Source: an uncultured Lachnospiraceae bacterium
GTDB lineage: Bacteria > Bacillota > Clostridia > Lachnospirales > Lachnospiraceae
NCBI GenBank assembly: GCA_910584205.1
Contig: CAJUAA010000001.1
Coordinates: 128,651 to 192,650, forward strand
Length of the DNA stretch: 64,000 nucleotides
Direction: 5' to 3'
A model generated the notes under the pieces. It had not been told where the DNA came from. It saw only the letters and a program-made list of their open reading frames with translations, and ran no database searches. The first letter of the stretch is position 1; the number at the start of each line of letters is the position of its first letter. The translations under genes were made by a program, and so were the position numbers. Below, one piece after another: positions 40,979 through 48,769 of the stretch.

Positions 40979-43127
40979 TCTAAAAAGAGCTATATCCGTA
41001 TTTCTTGTATCTGCCCTTCTTGTATCCGCTTTACCGGTTTCTGTGTCTGCTGTGGAAGCAAATACAGACAAGGAGGAAGTTGTCTATGTAAATTTGGACA
41101 ATGATGGATCTGTCAGGGAAATCAATGTTGTCAATATTTTTGGAGGGAATACAGAGGGCGTAATTGTTGACTATGGAAAATATCTGGATGTGCGGAATAT
41201 GACAACAACAGATACGATTGATTTTTCCGGTGACGCCATAAAGATCCATTCGTCTGCCGAAAAGCTGTATTATGAGGGAAAACTTGAAAGCACTCTGATG
41301 CCGTGGGATATTCAGATACGCTATTTTTTAGATGGCAGAGAGTATTCCGCAGAAGAAATTGCGGGTAAAAGCGGTGAAATAAAAATAACAGTCCGCATTA
41401 CACAGAATCAGAAATACAGGGGAGATTTCTACGACAATTATGCTCTGCAGGCTTCTCTGTCATTCGATACGGATCAATGTAAGAATATTGTTGCCCCGGA
41501 CGCTACGGTTGCAAATGTTGGAAGCAAGAAGCAGCTTACTTACACGATTCTGCCCGGAAAAGGAGCGGATATTGAGATTACGGCGGAAGTGTCCGAATTT
41601 GAAATGGACGGAATATCGATCAATGGAATCCCGCTGAACCTGAATATTGAGGTGGATGATGAAGAACTGATGGAACAGGTTACGGAATTGCTGGACGCAA
41701 TCAGTCAGCTGGATGACGGGGCGGCCGAGTTGCATGACGGCGTTTTTGATTTACAGGATGGCGCACAGTCTGACCTGAAAAGCGGCGTAAATGATTTGCA
41801 GGATGGGGCCGGGCAGCTTCACGACGGCGCCGCCGATTTAAAAGACGGAGGAAGTACTCTGCAGGACGGCGCCGCCGATTTGCAGAATGGCGTAAATGCG
41901 CTGGACGAAGGAATTCATTCTCTGAACAGCGGAATCGGGCAGATGCAGGAGGCATTAAACACTTTGAACCGGCAATCGCCGGAGCTGGTAAATGGCTCGG
42001 CTTCTTTTCAGGCAGCGCTTACACAGCTTCAGGAAGCATTAAACGGAGCGGCTCTGACAACAGAAGATTTAAGTGCACTGACTGATGCGTCTTCGGCAAT
42101 GAAAGCCGGTATCAATGACCTTGTAAATGGGATAACCGCCTTACAGAATCATGTGAATTTTGATGCATACAAAGACGTTATGGCTCAAAACGGCCTGGAT
42201 ATTGACGGCCTGCAGCAGAAAAATGAATCTGCAATCAACGGCTTGGAGGGACTTATTATGTCATTATCCACACAAATCGAAGACCTGAAAAAAGCCGGTG
42301 TTGATACATCCGAGATAGAGGCACAGGTTTCGCAGCTTTCTGATATTATTTCGCTATTAGCCGCCAACAATGCCAGCATAGGCGGAACAGAAAGCTATTT
42401 GCAGACAGTAAGTTCCAATTTATCATCCTTACTGCAGGGAGCAACAGCCCTGCAGGAGAATTATGGAACTTTTGACGGGAAAATCGAGGAACTGGTAAAT
42501 AAAATCGGGGGTCTGGCGTATCAGATGTCAGAGCTTTCATCTGCCATAAATACGTTAGTTTCTGAATATGGGAAACTGGATCAGGGGATTAAGGATTATA
42601 CAGAGGCGGTCGCCAGGATTGTTGCAGGCTATTCGCAGATCACAGACGGAGCTTCCCGGCTTGTTGCCGGGAGCAGCGCATTAAAAACAGGCAGCGAAAG
42701 TCTATACAGCGGAACAGGCGAGCTGCTTTCCGGCATTGTGGAAATATATGATGGGACGGGAACATTGAAGGACGGAACCGGAACATTGGATGATGGAGTT
42801 GCAGAGCTTTTATCCGGCATTGCACAGCTTTATGACGGTGCCGGTGAATTGAAGGACGGCACCTCCGCAATGAGGGAGGAAACCGCAGGTATGGATACGG
42901 AGATTACGGATAAAATTGACGAATTAATCGAAACAGTTACAGGAGGGGATTTTGAAGTTGCCTCTTTCGTATCAGATAAAAACACAAATGTTCAGAGTGT
43001 GCAGTTTGTAATTAAGGCGGATGGCGTTCAGACGGAGGAAGTCAGTGAGGTAACGGAGGAAATGCCAAAGAAACTTACAGTATGGCAAAAATTTTTGAAC
43101 TTGTTTGGATTGTACCGTGAAAATTAA
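40965..43127 (+). CDS. Secreted heptad-repeat (LxxG) protein paired with the MMPL transporter
   Basis: The 720-residue protein has a signal peptide (FLVSALLVSALPVSVSA), a beta-rich N-terminal domain (about 35-230), and two arrays of L-x-D-G-x-x-x heptads (about 245-330 and 560-650) like those of YhgE/Pip and EsaA-type proteins, joined by coiled-coil regions. There is no C-terminal membrane helix, unlike many relatives. It starts inside the MMPL gene, so the two are made together. Secreted heptad proteins next to MMPL transporters may bridge the export across the wall; this is inference. Confidence 0.82.
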   Translation: MNHFNLKRAISVFLVSALLVSALPVSVSAVEANTDKEEVVYVNLDNDGSVREINVVNIFGGNTEGVIVDYGKYLDVRNMTTTDTIDFSGDAIKIHSSAEKLYYEGKLESTLMPWDIQIRYFLDGREYSAEEIAGKSGEIKITVRITQNQKYRGDFYDNYALQASLSFDTDQCKNIVAPDATVANVGSKKQLTYTILPGKGADIEITAEVSEFEMDGISINGIPLNLNIEVDDEELMEQVTELLDAISQLDDGAAELHDGVFDLQDGAQSDLKSGVNDLQDGAGQLHDGAADLKDGGSTLQDGAADLQNGVNALDEGIHSLNSGIGQMQEALNTLNRQSPELVNGSASFQAALTQLQEALNGAALTTEDLSALTDASSAMKAGINDLVNGITALQNHVNFDAYKDVMAQNGLDIDGLQQKNESAINGLEGLIMSLSTQIEDLKKAGVDTSEIEAQVSQLSDIISLLAANNASIGGTESYLQTVSSNLSSLLQGATALQENYGTFDGKIEELVNKIGGLAYQMSELSSAINTLVSEYGKLDQGIKDYTEAVARIVAGYSQITDGASRLVAGSSALKTGSESLYSGTGELLSGIVEIYDGTGTLKDGTGTLDDGVAELLSGIAQLYDGAGELKDGTSAMREETAGMDTEITDKIDELIETVTGGDFEVASFVSDKNTNVQSVQFVIKADGVQTEEVSEVTEEMPKKLTVWQKFLNLFGLYREN

Positions 43128-43211
43128 CGGAGGGCAAAGCTGTGGCGGTGATTAAGGAAAACATAAATACAACAGTTATCTGAATGAACTGTTCTCAGAG
43201 GAGATATTTTA

Positions 43212-43940
43212 AAAGCCGCTCTTCAAAGACCATGACTGCATTTCGGACAAATTCTTTCCGCTTCTGAGACGGCTTCTGTATCGAAGAGAGAAAATCCGGC
43301 AAACAGATGATGCTCAATCTCTATCCGAAACCACATTTGCAGGCTCCAGCCCATAGGCTGCGGATACCTTTTCCATTTCTTTCCGGAAGTCATCAAAGAC
43401 GAACCGCTTCCATATACTGCATAACGATTTGGTTTACCGGTTCATGCAGATGCGGAAGCAGTTCTGACAGCCAGCGGCAGATATCTTTTTCCTATGAAAT
43501 ATACAGGATTCGGTCGGATGGTACAATTTCATCACCGTTTTTATGCTTCCTGCTGTACTGTGAAGGTATGGTTCCAAACCGGGTCAGATAGACGATGAAT
43601 GTATGAGGGGCAATGAATGCAGCGTACGCATAATAATCGTAGCATTGTCCCTCCTGTTCCCCTGTGTATAGCTTGACTTCGATCGGAATAAAAAAAGGCG
43701 TTCCGGATGACGATATCAATCCGAAGTTCGTTGTCAATGACAAATTCTTTGATGACGTCTGTGTGGGAAAGCAGAGTATCGCTGGTTTGATAGATATTTA
43801 ACACATCTTCCAGAAAGGATTTCAAAAACAGGGTTCCGCACCCGTGCGTTCCTTCGGGATTTAATAAATCTGTCAGGAATCGGCACATAATCACTTCCTT
43901 TTACTACAGGAGCAAATGGAAAGCCAATCGGCAGTTGCAA
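43212..43940 (-). pseudogene. Frameshifted PD-(D/E)XK nuclease family protein
   Basis: On the minus strand three pieces in different frames join up: IMCRFLTDLLNPEGTHGCG and ELRIDIVI, then the catalytic strand FIPIEVKLYTGEQEGQCYDYYAYA, then RILYIS and DICRWLSELLPHLHEPVNQIV. Together they match small PD-(D/E)XK proteins of phage/mobile origin. At least two frameshifts and an in-frame TGA break it. No plus-strand gene in 43128-43940 is supported. Confidence 0.7.
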
Positions 43941-43965
43941 GTCTCAGGAGCATCTTCTTTAACAG

Positions 43966-43998
43966 AGCTTCCGTGCTGGCAGTATGGAAGCGGTTTTT
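43966..43998 (+). terminator. Hairpin with T-tract
   Basis: GCTTCC (from 43968) pairs with GGAAGC (43986-43991), and GGTTTTTTG follows. It stands between two minus-strand genes, so its plus-strand T-tract has no obvious gene to serve; on the minus strand the hairpin alone may help end the Uma2 transcript. Confidence 0.4.
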
Positions 43999-44001
43999 TG
44001 T

Positions 44002-44544
44002 TTAAAGCAGTTTGTCCATGTTTATAATAAGAGTTTCGTAGATGCAGACCGGAACATCGTCGCAGAAATTATACTGGTTTGAACGTTCTTCTTTTTCAAA
44101 ATCATAGACCGTCACGGTATGTTTCTGAGGGTTGACGATCCAGTATTCCCGAACGCCGGCGGTACGATATTTGAACAGTTTCCTGCCATAGTCCCGCTGA
44201 GGATCGGAAGGAGAGGTCACTTCTATAATCCAGTCGGGGGCGCCGTTGCATCCACGATCATCCAGCCTGTTTTTATCGCAGATGACGGAGATATCCGGTT
44301 CTACGTAGTTTTTGCTGTCTTTGTTCAGAAATACAGCAAAGGGTGCAGGAAATACTTCGCAGTCCCCGTTATTTGCCTCGATATGATTTGCTATGATTCT
44401 GGACAATTTCATAACAATGCGCTGGTGCAGGGTGTTCGGCGGCGCCATATTATAAATCTGTCCATCGATCAATTCTGCACGGTGTCCCTCTGGAAGCGCA
44501 TAGATATCTTCGATCGTAAAATGATTGCTTTTGGGTAACGGCAT
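44002..44544 (-). CDS. Uma2-family (DUF820) PD-(D/E)XK protein
   Basis: The 180-residue protein has all features of Uma2 proteins: LPEGHRAELIDGQIYNM, a PNTLHQRIVMKL helix, YVEPDISVI, and the active-site-like segment PDWIIEVTSPSDPQRDYGRKLFKY. The role is unknown; a nuclease fold is established for the family. AAAGGAGC precedes ATG 44544. Its promoter region is duplicated about 690 bases to the right. Confidence 0.88.
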   Translation of the reverse strand: MPLPKSNHFTIEDIYALPEGHRAELIDGQIYNMAPPNTLHQRIVMKLSRIIANHIEANNGDCEVFPAPFAVFLNKDSKNYVEPDISVICDKNRLDDRGCNGAPDWIIEVTSPSDPQRDYGRKLFKYRTAGVREYWIVNPQKHTVTVYDFEKEERSNQYNFCDDVPVCIYETLIINMDKLL

Positions 44545-44554
44545 GAGAATGCTC

Positions 44555-44631
44555 CTTTCCAATATGTTCACTTCACTTCGCTTCACCAGTATTGTACAGG
44601 ATATTGAATAGACGTTCAATGGAAATATGAA
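44555..44631. repeat. Promoter-region repeat, copy 1 (Uma2)
   Basis: This stretch resembles 45248-45324; the last 47 bases (44585-44631) match at about 40 positions. Both contain the palindrome ATTGAA-N6-TTCAAT and, on the minus strand, a sigma-A promoter with a 17-base spacer. Confidence 0.65.
44591..44619 (-). promoter_or_regulatory. Sigma-A promoter of the Uma2 gene
   Basis: Read on the minus strand, TTGAAC (44619-44614) and TACAAT (44596-44591) are 17 bases apart, about 45 bases before the Uma2 ATG. The -35 overlaps the palindrome ATTGAA-N6-TTCAAT, a possible operator. Confidence 0.65.
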
Positions 44632-44914
44632 AAAAGTGGATATATCGGATTCTATCACTAATATTACCAGTGTGGCCGGCAATGCAGGGCATATGGATGC
44701 ATATGAGGATAAACAGTTTGATTTGGTTTTCTCTAATTCTGTGATTGAACATGTGGGGGATCTGGAAGGTCAAAGACAAAGGGCCCATGAGATAATGAGG
44801 GTAGGAAAGCACATGCCAATATGTTTCTCTTTTTGTGCCGATTCATATACATACCTCCCCAAAAGAAAAATTTATCTTGTCTTTTGTTTGACAAAATCTG
44901 TTTATCTGATATAG
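44627..44914 (+). pseudogene. Fragment of a class I SAM-dependent methyltransferase
   Basis: Residues 25-60 (DKQFDLVFSNSVIEHVGDLE and then RAHEIMRVGK) match the central motif of type-11 methyltransferases. The N-terminal SAM-binding GxGxG strand is absent and the rest is unrelated sequence, so it is truncated at both ends and inactive. Its start merges into the promoter repeat. Confidence 0.6.
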
Positions 44915-44915
44915 T
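44888..44915 (+). promoter_or_regulatory. Sigma-A promoter of the antisense (antitoxin) RNA
   Basis: TTGACA (44888-44893) and TATAGT (44910-44915) with a 16-base spacer point to transcription start near 44922, heading into the 3' half of the toxin gene on the opposite strand. Confidence 0.65.
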
Positions 44916-44921
44916 AGATTT

Positions 44922-45024
44922 AACAAGACAGCCGGAAGGTAGACGAATCCTACCCGCTCCGGAGTGTTAGACTCATAGAGATAGTCGTCAGCTTACCAGG
45001 GCAGGACGGCTGTTTCTTATTTTT
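44922..45024 (+). ncRNA. Antisense antitoxin RNA of a type I toxin-antitoxin locus
   Basis: Starting after the 44888 promoter, the RNA has an internal hairpin (GGTAG-ACGAAT-CTACC type, then a CCGGA/TCCGG pair) and closes with GACAGCC (from 44927) pairing with GGCTGT (45008-45013) followed by TTTCTTATTTTT, a terminator shape. It covers codons of the toxin frame on the minus strand, so it is complementary to the toxin mRNA. Length of about 100 nt is as in other type I antitoxins. Confidence 0.55.
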
Positions 45025-45093
45025 CAGATTCAGAATTGCAACGATCAGAAGACCAGAGGTCAGTATAATCATAAATTCTTCATATGTACTCAT
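44950..45093 (-). CDS. Holin-like type I toxin peptide (47 residues)
   Basis: ATG 45093 is preceded by AAGGGGGAAAG at good distance. The peptide starts MSTYEEFMIILTSGLLIVAI and continues with a lysine cluster (NLKNKKQ), then a neutral tail to TAG 44950. A short charged start with a T/S-Y-E motif and one membrane helix followed by lysines is the pattern of the putative holin-like toxin (Hol_Tox) family. The tail overlaps the antisense RNA. It is likely toxic by membrane insertion. Confidence 0.65.
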   Translation of the reverse strand: MSTYEEFMIILTSGLLIVAILNLKNKKQPSCPGKLTTISMSLTLRSG

Positions 45094-45247
45094 AAGCTTT
45101 CCCCCTTCTGCAAAGACTCGGAACGGGTGGCGCCGTCCTATCGGCTGCCTTGGTAAGTCTATTGTATTGTCAGGGTGCGGCGGATCGGCTTCCTGTGATA
45201 TCCGGCCAGACGGATGAATTCTGCATCATATCTTAATATGTTTTGAT

Positions 45248-45324
45248 CTTTTCCATATATTCACCTTGCTTTGTTTAACCGGTATTATACAGAATATTGA
45301 ATAGAAGTTCAATGGAAACGTGAA
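45248..45324. repeat. Promoter-region repeat, copy 2 (toxin)
   Basis: This copy resembles 44555-44631 and keeps the palindrome ATTGAA-N6-TTCAAT, but the Uma2-like ribosome binding site is decayed to TCTTTTCC. It now serves as the promoter region of the toxin gene on the minus strand. Confidence 0.65.
45284..45312 (-). promoter_or_regulatory. Sigma-A promoter of the toxin mRNA
   Basis: On the minus strand TTGAAC (45312-45307) and TATAAT (45289-45284) are 17 bases apart, a better -10 than in the Uma2 copy. It predicts a leader of about 180 nt before the toxin ATG. That leader contains sequence (45157-45131) that can pair with the toxin coding region, suggesting a folded, untranslated primary mRNA. 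Confidence 0.65.
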
Positions 45325-45362
45325 GGAATTCAAAATAATTGAGAAACAAAAAGGGAGCACAA

Positions 45363-45521
45363 ATGAGCGTTTTAACACGAACAATATTTGCTTCTAACGT
45401 ATGTAGCAGCATTGGAGAAATCATTACAGAGAGAAAAACGAAATACGATTTCACGTTAAGATTAAGATGGATGCTGAATCCAGATGATGGAAAATTGGCA
45501 TTGACAAGCAGGTTTAAATAG
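45363..45521 (+). CDS. Possible small protein, unknown
   Basis: ATG 45363 follows AAGGGAG by 5 bases and opens a 52-codon frame with a basic, non-hydrophobic product. I recognise nothing in it and the end overlaps the promoter region of the BlaI gene. It may be a remnant. No gene is seen in 45094-45362 other than the toxin leader. Confidence 0.25.
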   Translation: MSVLTRTIFASNVCSSIGEIITERKTKYDFTLRLRWMLNPDDGKLALTSRFK

Positions 45522-45556
45522 TATAAACTAAAGAAAAGGGTTTAAAAGAAATAAAC
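45501..45556 (+). promoter_or_regulatory. BlaI-type operators overlapping the blaI promoter
   Basis: TTGACA at 45501-45506 and TAAACT/TATAAA at about 45522-45529 form a promoter. GTTTA-N7-TAAAC occurs twice with the same geometry, at 45512-45528 (covering the -10) and 45540-45556 (just after the start of transcription), 28 bases apart. BlaI/MecI repressors bind paired dyads in just this position. Confidence 0.65.
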
Positions 45557-45575
45557 CAACGAAAGGGAGAAGCAT

Positions 45576-45950
45576 ATGGTCATCTATATTATGACGGAAG
45601 CGGAGTCTCAGCTGGCGGATATCATCTGGGAACACGAACCCGTGGGAAGCGGCGAGCTGGTCAGGCTGGCGCAGGAGCGCCTCAACTGGAAGAAATCGAC
45701 GACCTATACGGTTCTTAGAAAGATCTGCAGCAACGGGATCTTCCGGAATGAACATGCAGTGGTGGTGTCCTGCATGAGCAGAGACGAATATGCGAGGCAG
45801 AAAGGGGAGCGGTATCTGGCGGAAAATTACAATGGCTCCCTTCCGGGCTTCGTGGCGGCGTTTCTGAAGCGGAGGAAGCTGAACAAGGCGGAGATCGAGG
45901 AACTGGCGCAGATGATCGAGGAGTACCGGGAGCAGGAGGAGGAAGGATGA
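45576..45950 (+). CDS. BlaI/MecI/CopY-family transcriptional repressor
   Basis: The 124-residue protein has the winged-helix core of BlaI (LTEAE-like MTEAESQLADIIWEHEPVGSGELV.. and KKSTTYTVLRKICSNGIF, read in parts) and a C-terminal dimerisation segment (FVAAFLKRRKLNKAEIEELAQMIEEY). It represses its own operon until cleaved after BlaR1 signalling. AAAGGGAG precedes ATG 45576. Its stop overlaps the start of the sensor gene. In other clostridia such pairs answer to cell-wall stress without any beta-lactamase. Confidence 0.88.
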   Translation: MVIYIMTEAESQLADIIWEHEPVGSGELVRLAQERLNWKKSTTYTVLRKICSNGIFRNEHAVVVSCMSRDEYARQKGERYLAENYNGSLPGFVAAFLKRRKLNKAEIEELAQMIEEYREQEEEG

Positions 45951-47728
45951 TGTGGGGGATGCCGGAGGCGCTGATCCGTATGAGCCTGACCGGCAGCTAC
46001 TGCATCCTTCTGATCCTCCCGGTCCGGTTTCTGCTGTCGGGATGCGGAAGAAAATATGCCTGGTGTCTGTGGGCGGCTGTATTTTTGAATCTGGTCATAC
46101 CGTTTGGCATCCAGGGCAGCTTCAGCCTGCTGCCCCGGCAGATGGAGATGCTGCCCTTTGCGGGACAGCGTATGGAGCCTTCCCGGGAGGAAGGGAGAAC
46201 CATGGCGGTTTTTCAGTATGCCGGAGGCGCCGAAGGAGGATTTCTGCCTTACAGAACAGAAGCGCTGCAGCCGGAACCGGGCGTGGTGATTCTGCGGCCG
46301 TCGGCGGAACGGGGGATCGTCCGGTCCTTTCCGGTGGAAGAAGGAAGCAGCCGGTGGACGCCGGCCGCACTCTGGCAAAGACTGCCGGACATCCTGCGGA
46401 TCGTCTGGCTGCCGGGACTTCTTATGATCGTCCTGTATCACGCGGCATATGCCATGAGGATCCAGAGGGGGCTTTCCAGAGACTGTTGGAAAAACTGGGA
46501 TGAAAAGAGACGGATCGCGGAGGTCGAGGGGCTTCCGGGCCCGTTCCTGTGGGGGCTTGTCCGTCCTGTGATCTTTCTTCCTGCGGGACTGGAGGAAGAG
46601 GAAAAGCAGTGCATCATCGCTCATGAGAACTGCCACAGACGGAGAAAGGATTCGGTGACAAAGCTGGCGTTTTTTGCGGCGGTATCCGTTCACTGGTTCA
46701 ATCCGCTGGTCTGGCTGGCGTGGGCGCTGTTCTGCAGGGATCTGGAGATCTGCTGTGACGAGGCAGTGTTCGACGTCTCCGGAAGTACATCCAGAAAGCA
46801 GTACGCACAGAGCCTCCTGAAATATGCGGCGGCGCAGAACGGATATCAGGTGTCTTCCCTTACGTTTGGAGAACCCTCCGCAGGCAGGAGAATCCGGCAT
46901 ATTCTTCGTTTCCGTAAGAAACATATCCTGCTGCAGAGCGCCGCGGGGCTGGCGGCAGCGGTGATGATACTGGGGCTGGTCGTCCACCCGGTGTCTGCCG
47001 GTGCCGCGGAGAAACCGAAGCGCCCGGCAGATTCAGAGACAGGCGCCGTTTCAGAAGCGGGGCTTTCGGCAGATATGGCGTCATCGGCAGGTGCGGAAGA
47101 GGGAATGCTTCCGGCGGGCGCAGAGGCTCCGGTGCCGGAGACAGTCTGGGTTCCGGAGCGCCGTATGGGCTGGCGCAGGCCGGAGGCAGTTCATGTGATC
47201 CGGGAGGATGATCCTTATTTTACGCCGGATCTTCGGCCGGAGGAAGAACTGGAGATGCTGGCGCGGACGGCGCTTCGGGAACTGTACGATCTGACCGGGT
47301 ATCAGGTGGAAAGCTGCGTGTATGAATGCAGCGATCTGGGGACGTTTTACTTCGCCAGGACGCCGGAAGATCTGAAGCACAGCCGGATTTTTTACGCAAG
47401 GGCGTTTGGAGCGGCGCAGGGATATGATCCGCTGATCATTCCTTCTATGGACTATGTGAGCGCCAGACGGGTCTGGTTCTCGGATGTACAGCAGCTGGCG
47501 CTTCCGGAACATGCGGAGGAAATGAACGACGAAGAACTGGCAGTCTGGTTTCTGGAGCACAGTGCCGTCTATCAGGGAGAGCAGATCGACCATACCGAGC
47601 CGCAGCCGGAATCATGGACGCAGAGGCTGTACACGACAGCCGGAACTTTTTATGAAGTTACGCTGGAGGGAAGTTTTATCGGGGCGAGCGGGATCTACGG
47701 CCCGTATCCGGAAGAAGCGGTCCATTAA
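45947..47728 (+). CDS. BlaR1/MecR1-type M56 zinc protease sensor
   Basis: The 593-residue membrane protein has several helices (about 8-30, 36-52, 150-170, 240-265 and 325-350) and a cytoplasmic zinc protease loop with HENCH at 226-230 (the HExxH motif) and the downstream DLEICCDEA glutamate ligand. The last about 240 residues after the final helix are extracellular. In BlaR1 this part is a penicillin-binding sensor; here I see no clear SxxK, SxN or KTG set, so it probably senses another signal. It overlaps blaI and is followed by a lipoprotein gene. Confidence 0.88.
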   Translation: MMWGMPEALIRMSLTGSYCILLILPVRFLLSGCGRKYAWCLWAAVFLNLVIPFGIQGSFSLLPRQMEMLPFAGQRMEPSREEGRTMAVFQYAGGAEGGFLPYRTEALQPEPGVVILRPSAERGIVRSFPVEEGSSRWTPAALWQRLPDILRIVWLPGLLMIVLYHAAYAMRIQRGLSRDCWKNWDEKRRIAEVEGLPGPFLWGLVRPVIFLPAGLEEEEKQCIIAHENCHRRRKDSVTKLAFFAAVSVHWFNPLVWLAWALFCRDLEICCDEAVFDVSGSTSRKQYAQSLLKYAAAQNGYQVSSLTFGEPSAGRRIRHILRFRKKHILLQSAAGLAAAVMILGLVVHPVSAGAAEKPKRPADSETGAVSEAGLSADMASSAGAEEGMLPAGAEAPVPETVWVPERRMGWRRPEAVHVIREDDPYFTPDLRPEEELEMLARTALRELYDLTGYQVESCVYECSDLGTFYFARTPEDLKHSRIFYARAFGAAQGYDPLIIPSMDYVSARRVWFSDVQQLALPEHAEEMNDEELAVWFLEHSAVYQGEQIDHTEPQPESWTQRLYTTAGTFYEVTLEGSFIGASGIYGPYPEEAVH

Positions 47729-47787
47729 AAGAACAGAAACCTGGAGCGGTTTATGATAAGAAAGGAAAAAGGAAGGGGATAAAGACT

Positions 47788-48675
47788 ATGAAACGGAAGC
47801 AATTATGCGTTCTGCTTCTGGCAGCCGGACTTGCGGCAGGAGCGGCGGCCTGTGGCAACAGGACGGAGACAGAGACGCCGGCAGAAACCGCAGAGCAGGA
47901 GCCGTCCGGGGAGGAAGAGCCGGCGGACATCCGGCCGGAGGAAAAAAGCGAAGCCGGGGAAGAAGCGGAGGAACCGGAAGAGGCTGCGGAACAGGAACCG
48001 TCCGGGGAGGAAGAAACCGTCGACAACGAAAACCAGAAGGACCAGTATATGTCTGCGCTGCTTGCCGTCTGTACGGAAAACAGGCTTCCGGACGGCAGCG
48101 CGCTTAACCCTGCGGAAGACAATACATTTAACAGGATGTCCGATAACCGGTTTGCGGTGTGCGATATTGACGGTGACGGAAGCCGGGAGCTGATCATCCA
48201 GTATGTGACGGCGCCCACTGCCGGGATGAGGGAGCTGGTCTATGACTATGACGCGGAGACGAAAAGCCTCAGGGAGGAATTTCAGGAATATCCGCTCCTG
48301 ACCTATTATGACAACGGGATCATCGAGGCCGGCTGGAGCCATAATCAGGGGAAGGCCGGAGACGCACTGTGGCCGTATACGTTATGGCAGTACGATCAGG
48401 AGGAAGACGCCTGGCATGTGGTGGCGGAAGTGGACGCGTGGGACCGCAGGGTAACGGAGACAGACTACAGTACAGATCTGCCGTTTCCGCAGGAAGTGGA
48501 TGCGGACGGGGACGGAGTCCTGTATTATATCCGTCCGGAAGGGGTGCATGGCAGCATTGATCCCGTTGACGGGGCAGAATATGAACAGTGGAGAGCTTCC
48601 TTTCTGGGAGGTGCGAAGAAGATCGATGTCCTGTATGAAGAGATGACGGAACAGAATATCTGCATGCTGGAATAA
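47788..48675 (+). CDS. Lipoprotein with calcium-binding-like DxDxDG motifs
   Basis: The 295-residue protein has lipobox GAAAC (Cys about 22), a linker with the block AEQEPSGEEE repeated twice, and a mature domain with VCDIDGDGSRELII and VDADGDGVLYYI, which look like EF-hand or FG-GAP-type DxDxDG loops. No family is named. It is co-directional with the BlaI/BlaR1 pair, 60 bases downstream with GGAAGGGG before its ATG, and ends at a terminator; it may be a regulated target. Confidence 0.75.
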   Translation: MKRKQLCVLLLAAGLAAGAAACGNRTETETPAETAEQEPSGEEEPADIRPEEKSEAGEEAEEPEEAAEQEPSGEEETVDNENQKDQYMSALLAVCTENRLPDGSALNPAEDNTFNRMSDNRFAVCDIDGDGSRELIIQYVTAPTAGMRELVYDYDAETKSLREEFQEYPLLTYYDNGIIEAGWSHNQGKAGDALWPYTLWQYDQEEDAWHVVAEVDAWDRRVTETDYSTDLPFPQEVDADGDGVLYYIRPEGVHGSIDPVDGAEYEQWRASFLGGAKKIDVLYEEMTEQNICMLE

Positions 48676-48695
48676 AAAGAGAAAGAAAAAGAGGT

Positions 48696-48726
48696 GCTTC
48701 CCGGGACTTTTCCGGGAAGCCTTTTT
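48696..48726 (+). terminator. Rho-independent terminator of the BlaI operon
   Basis: GCTTCCCGG (48696-48704) and CCGGGAAGC (48712-48720) form a perfect stem followed by CTTTTT. Confidence 0.85.
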
Positions 48727-48769
48727 GTGATAAGATGAAAGGCAGGAAAGTAGAAAGGAGAATGACAGC

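Noticed and set aside
43307..43591. 94-residue plus-strand gene
   Set aside because: It is antisense to the decayed PD-(D/E)XK nuclease and has no ribosome binding site or domain.
44585..45324. Direct repeats as target-site duplication or att sites of a mobile element
   Set aside because: The 47-bp repeats are imperfect, hold promoters with 17-bp spacers, and no integrase or transposase lies between them. A duplicated promoter explains them better.
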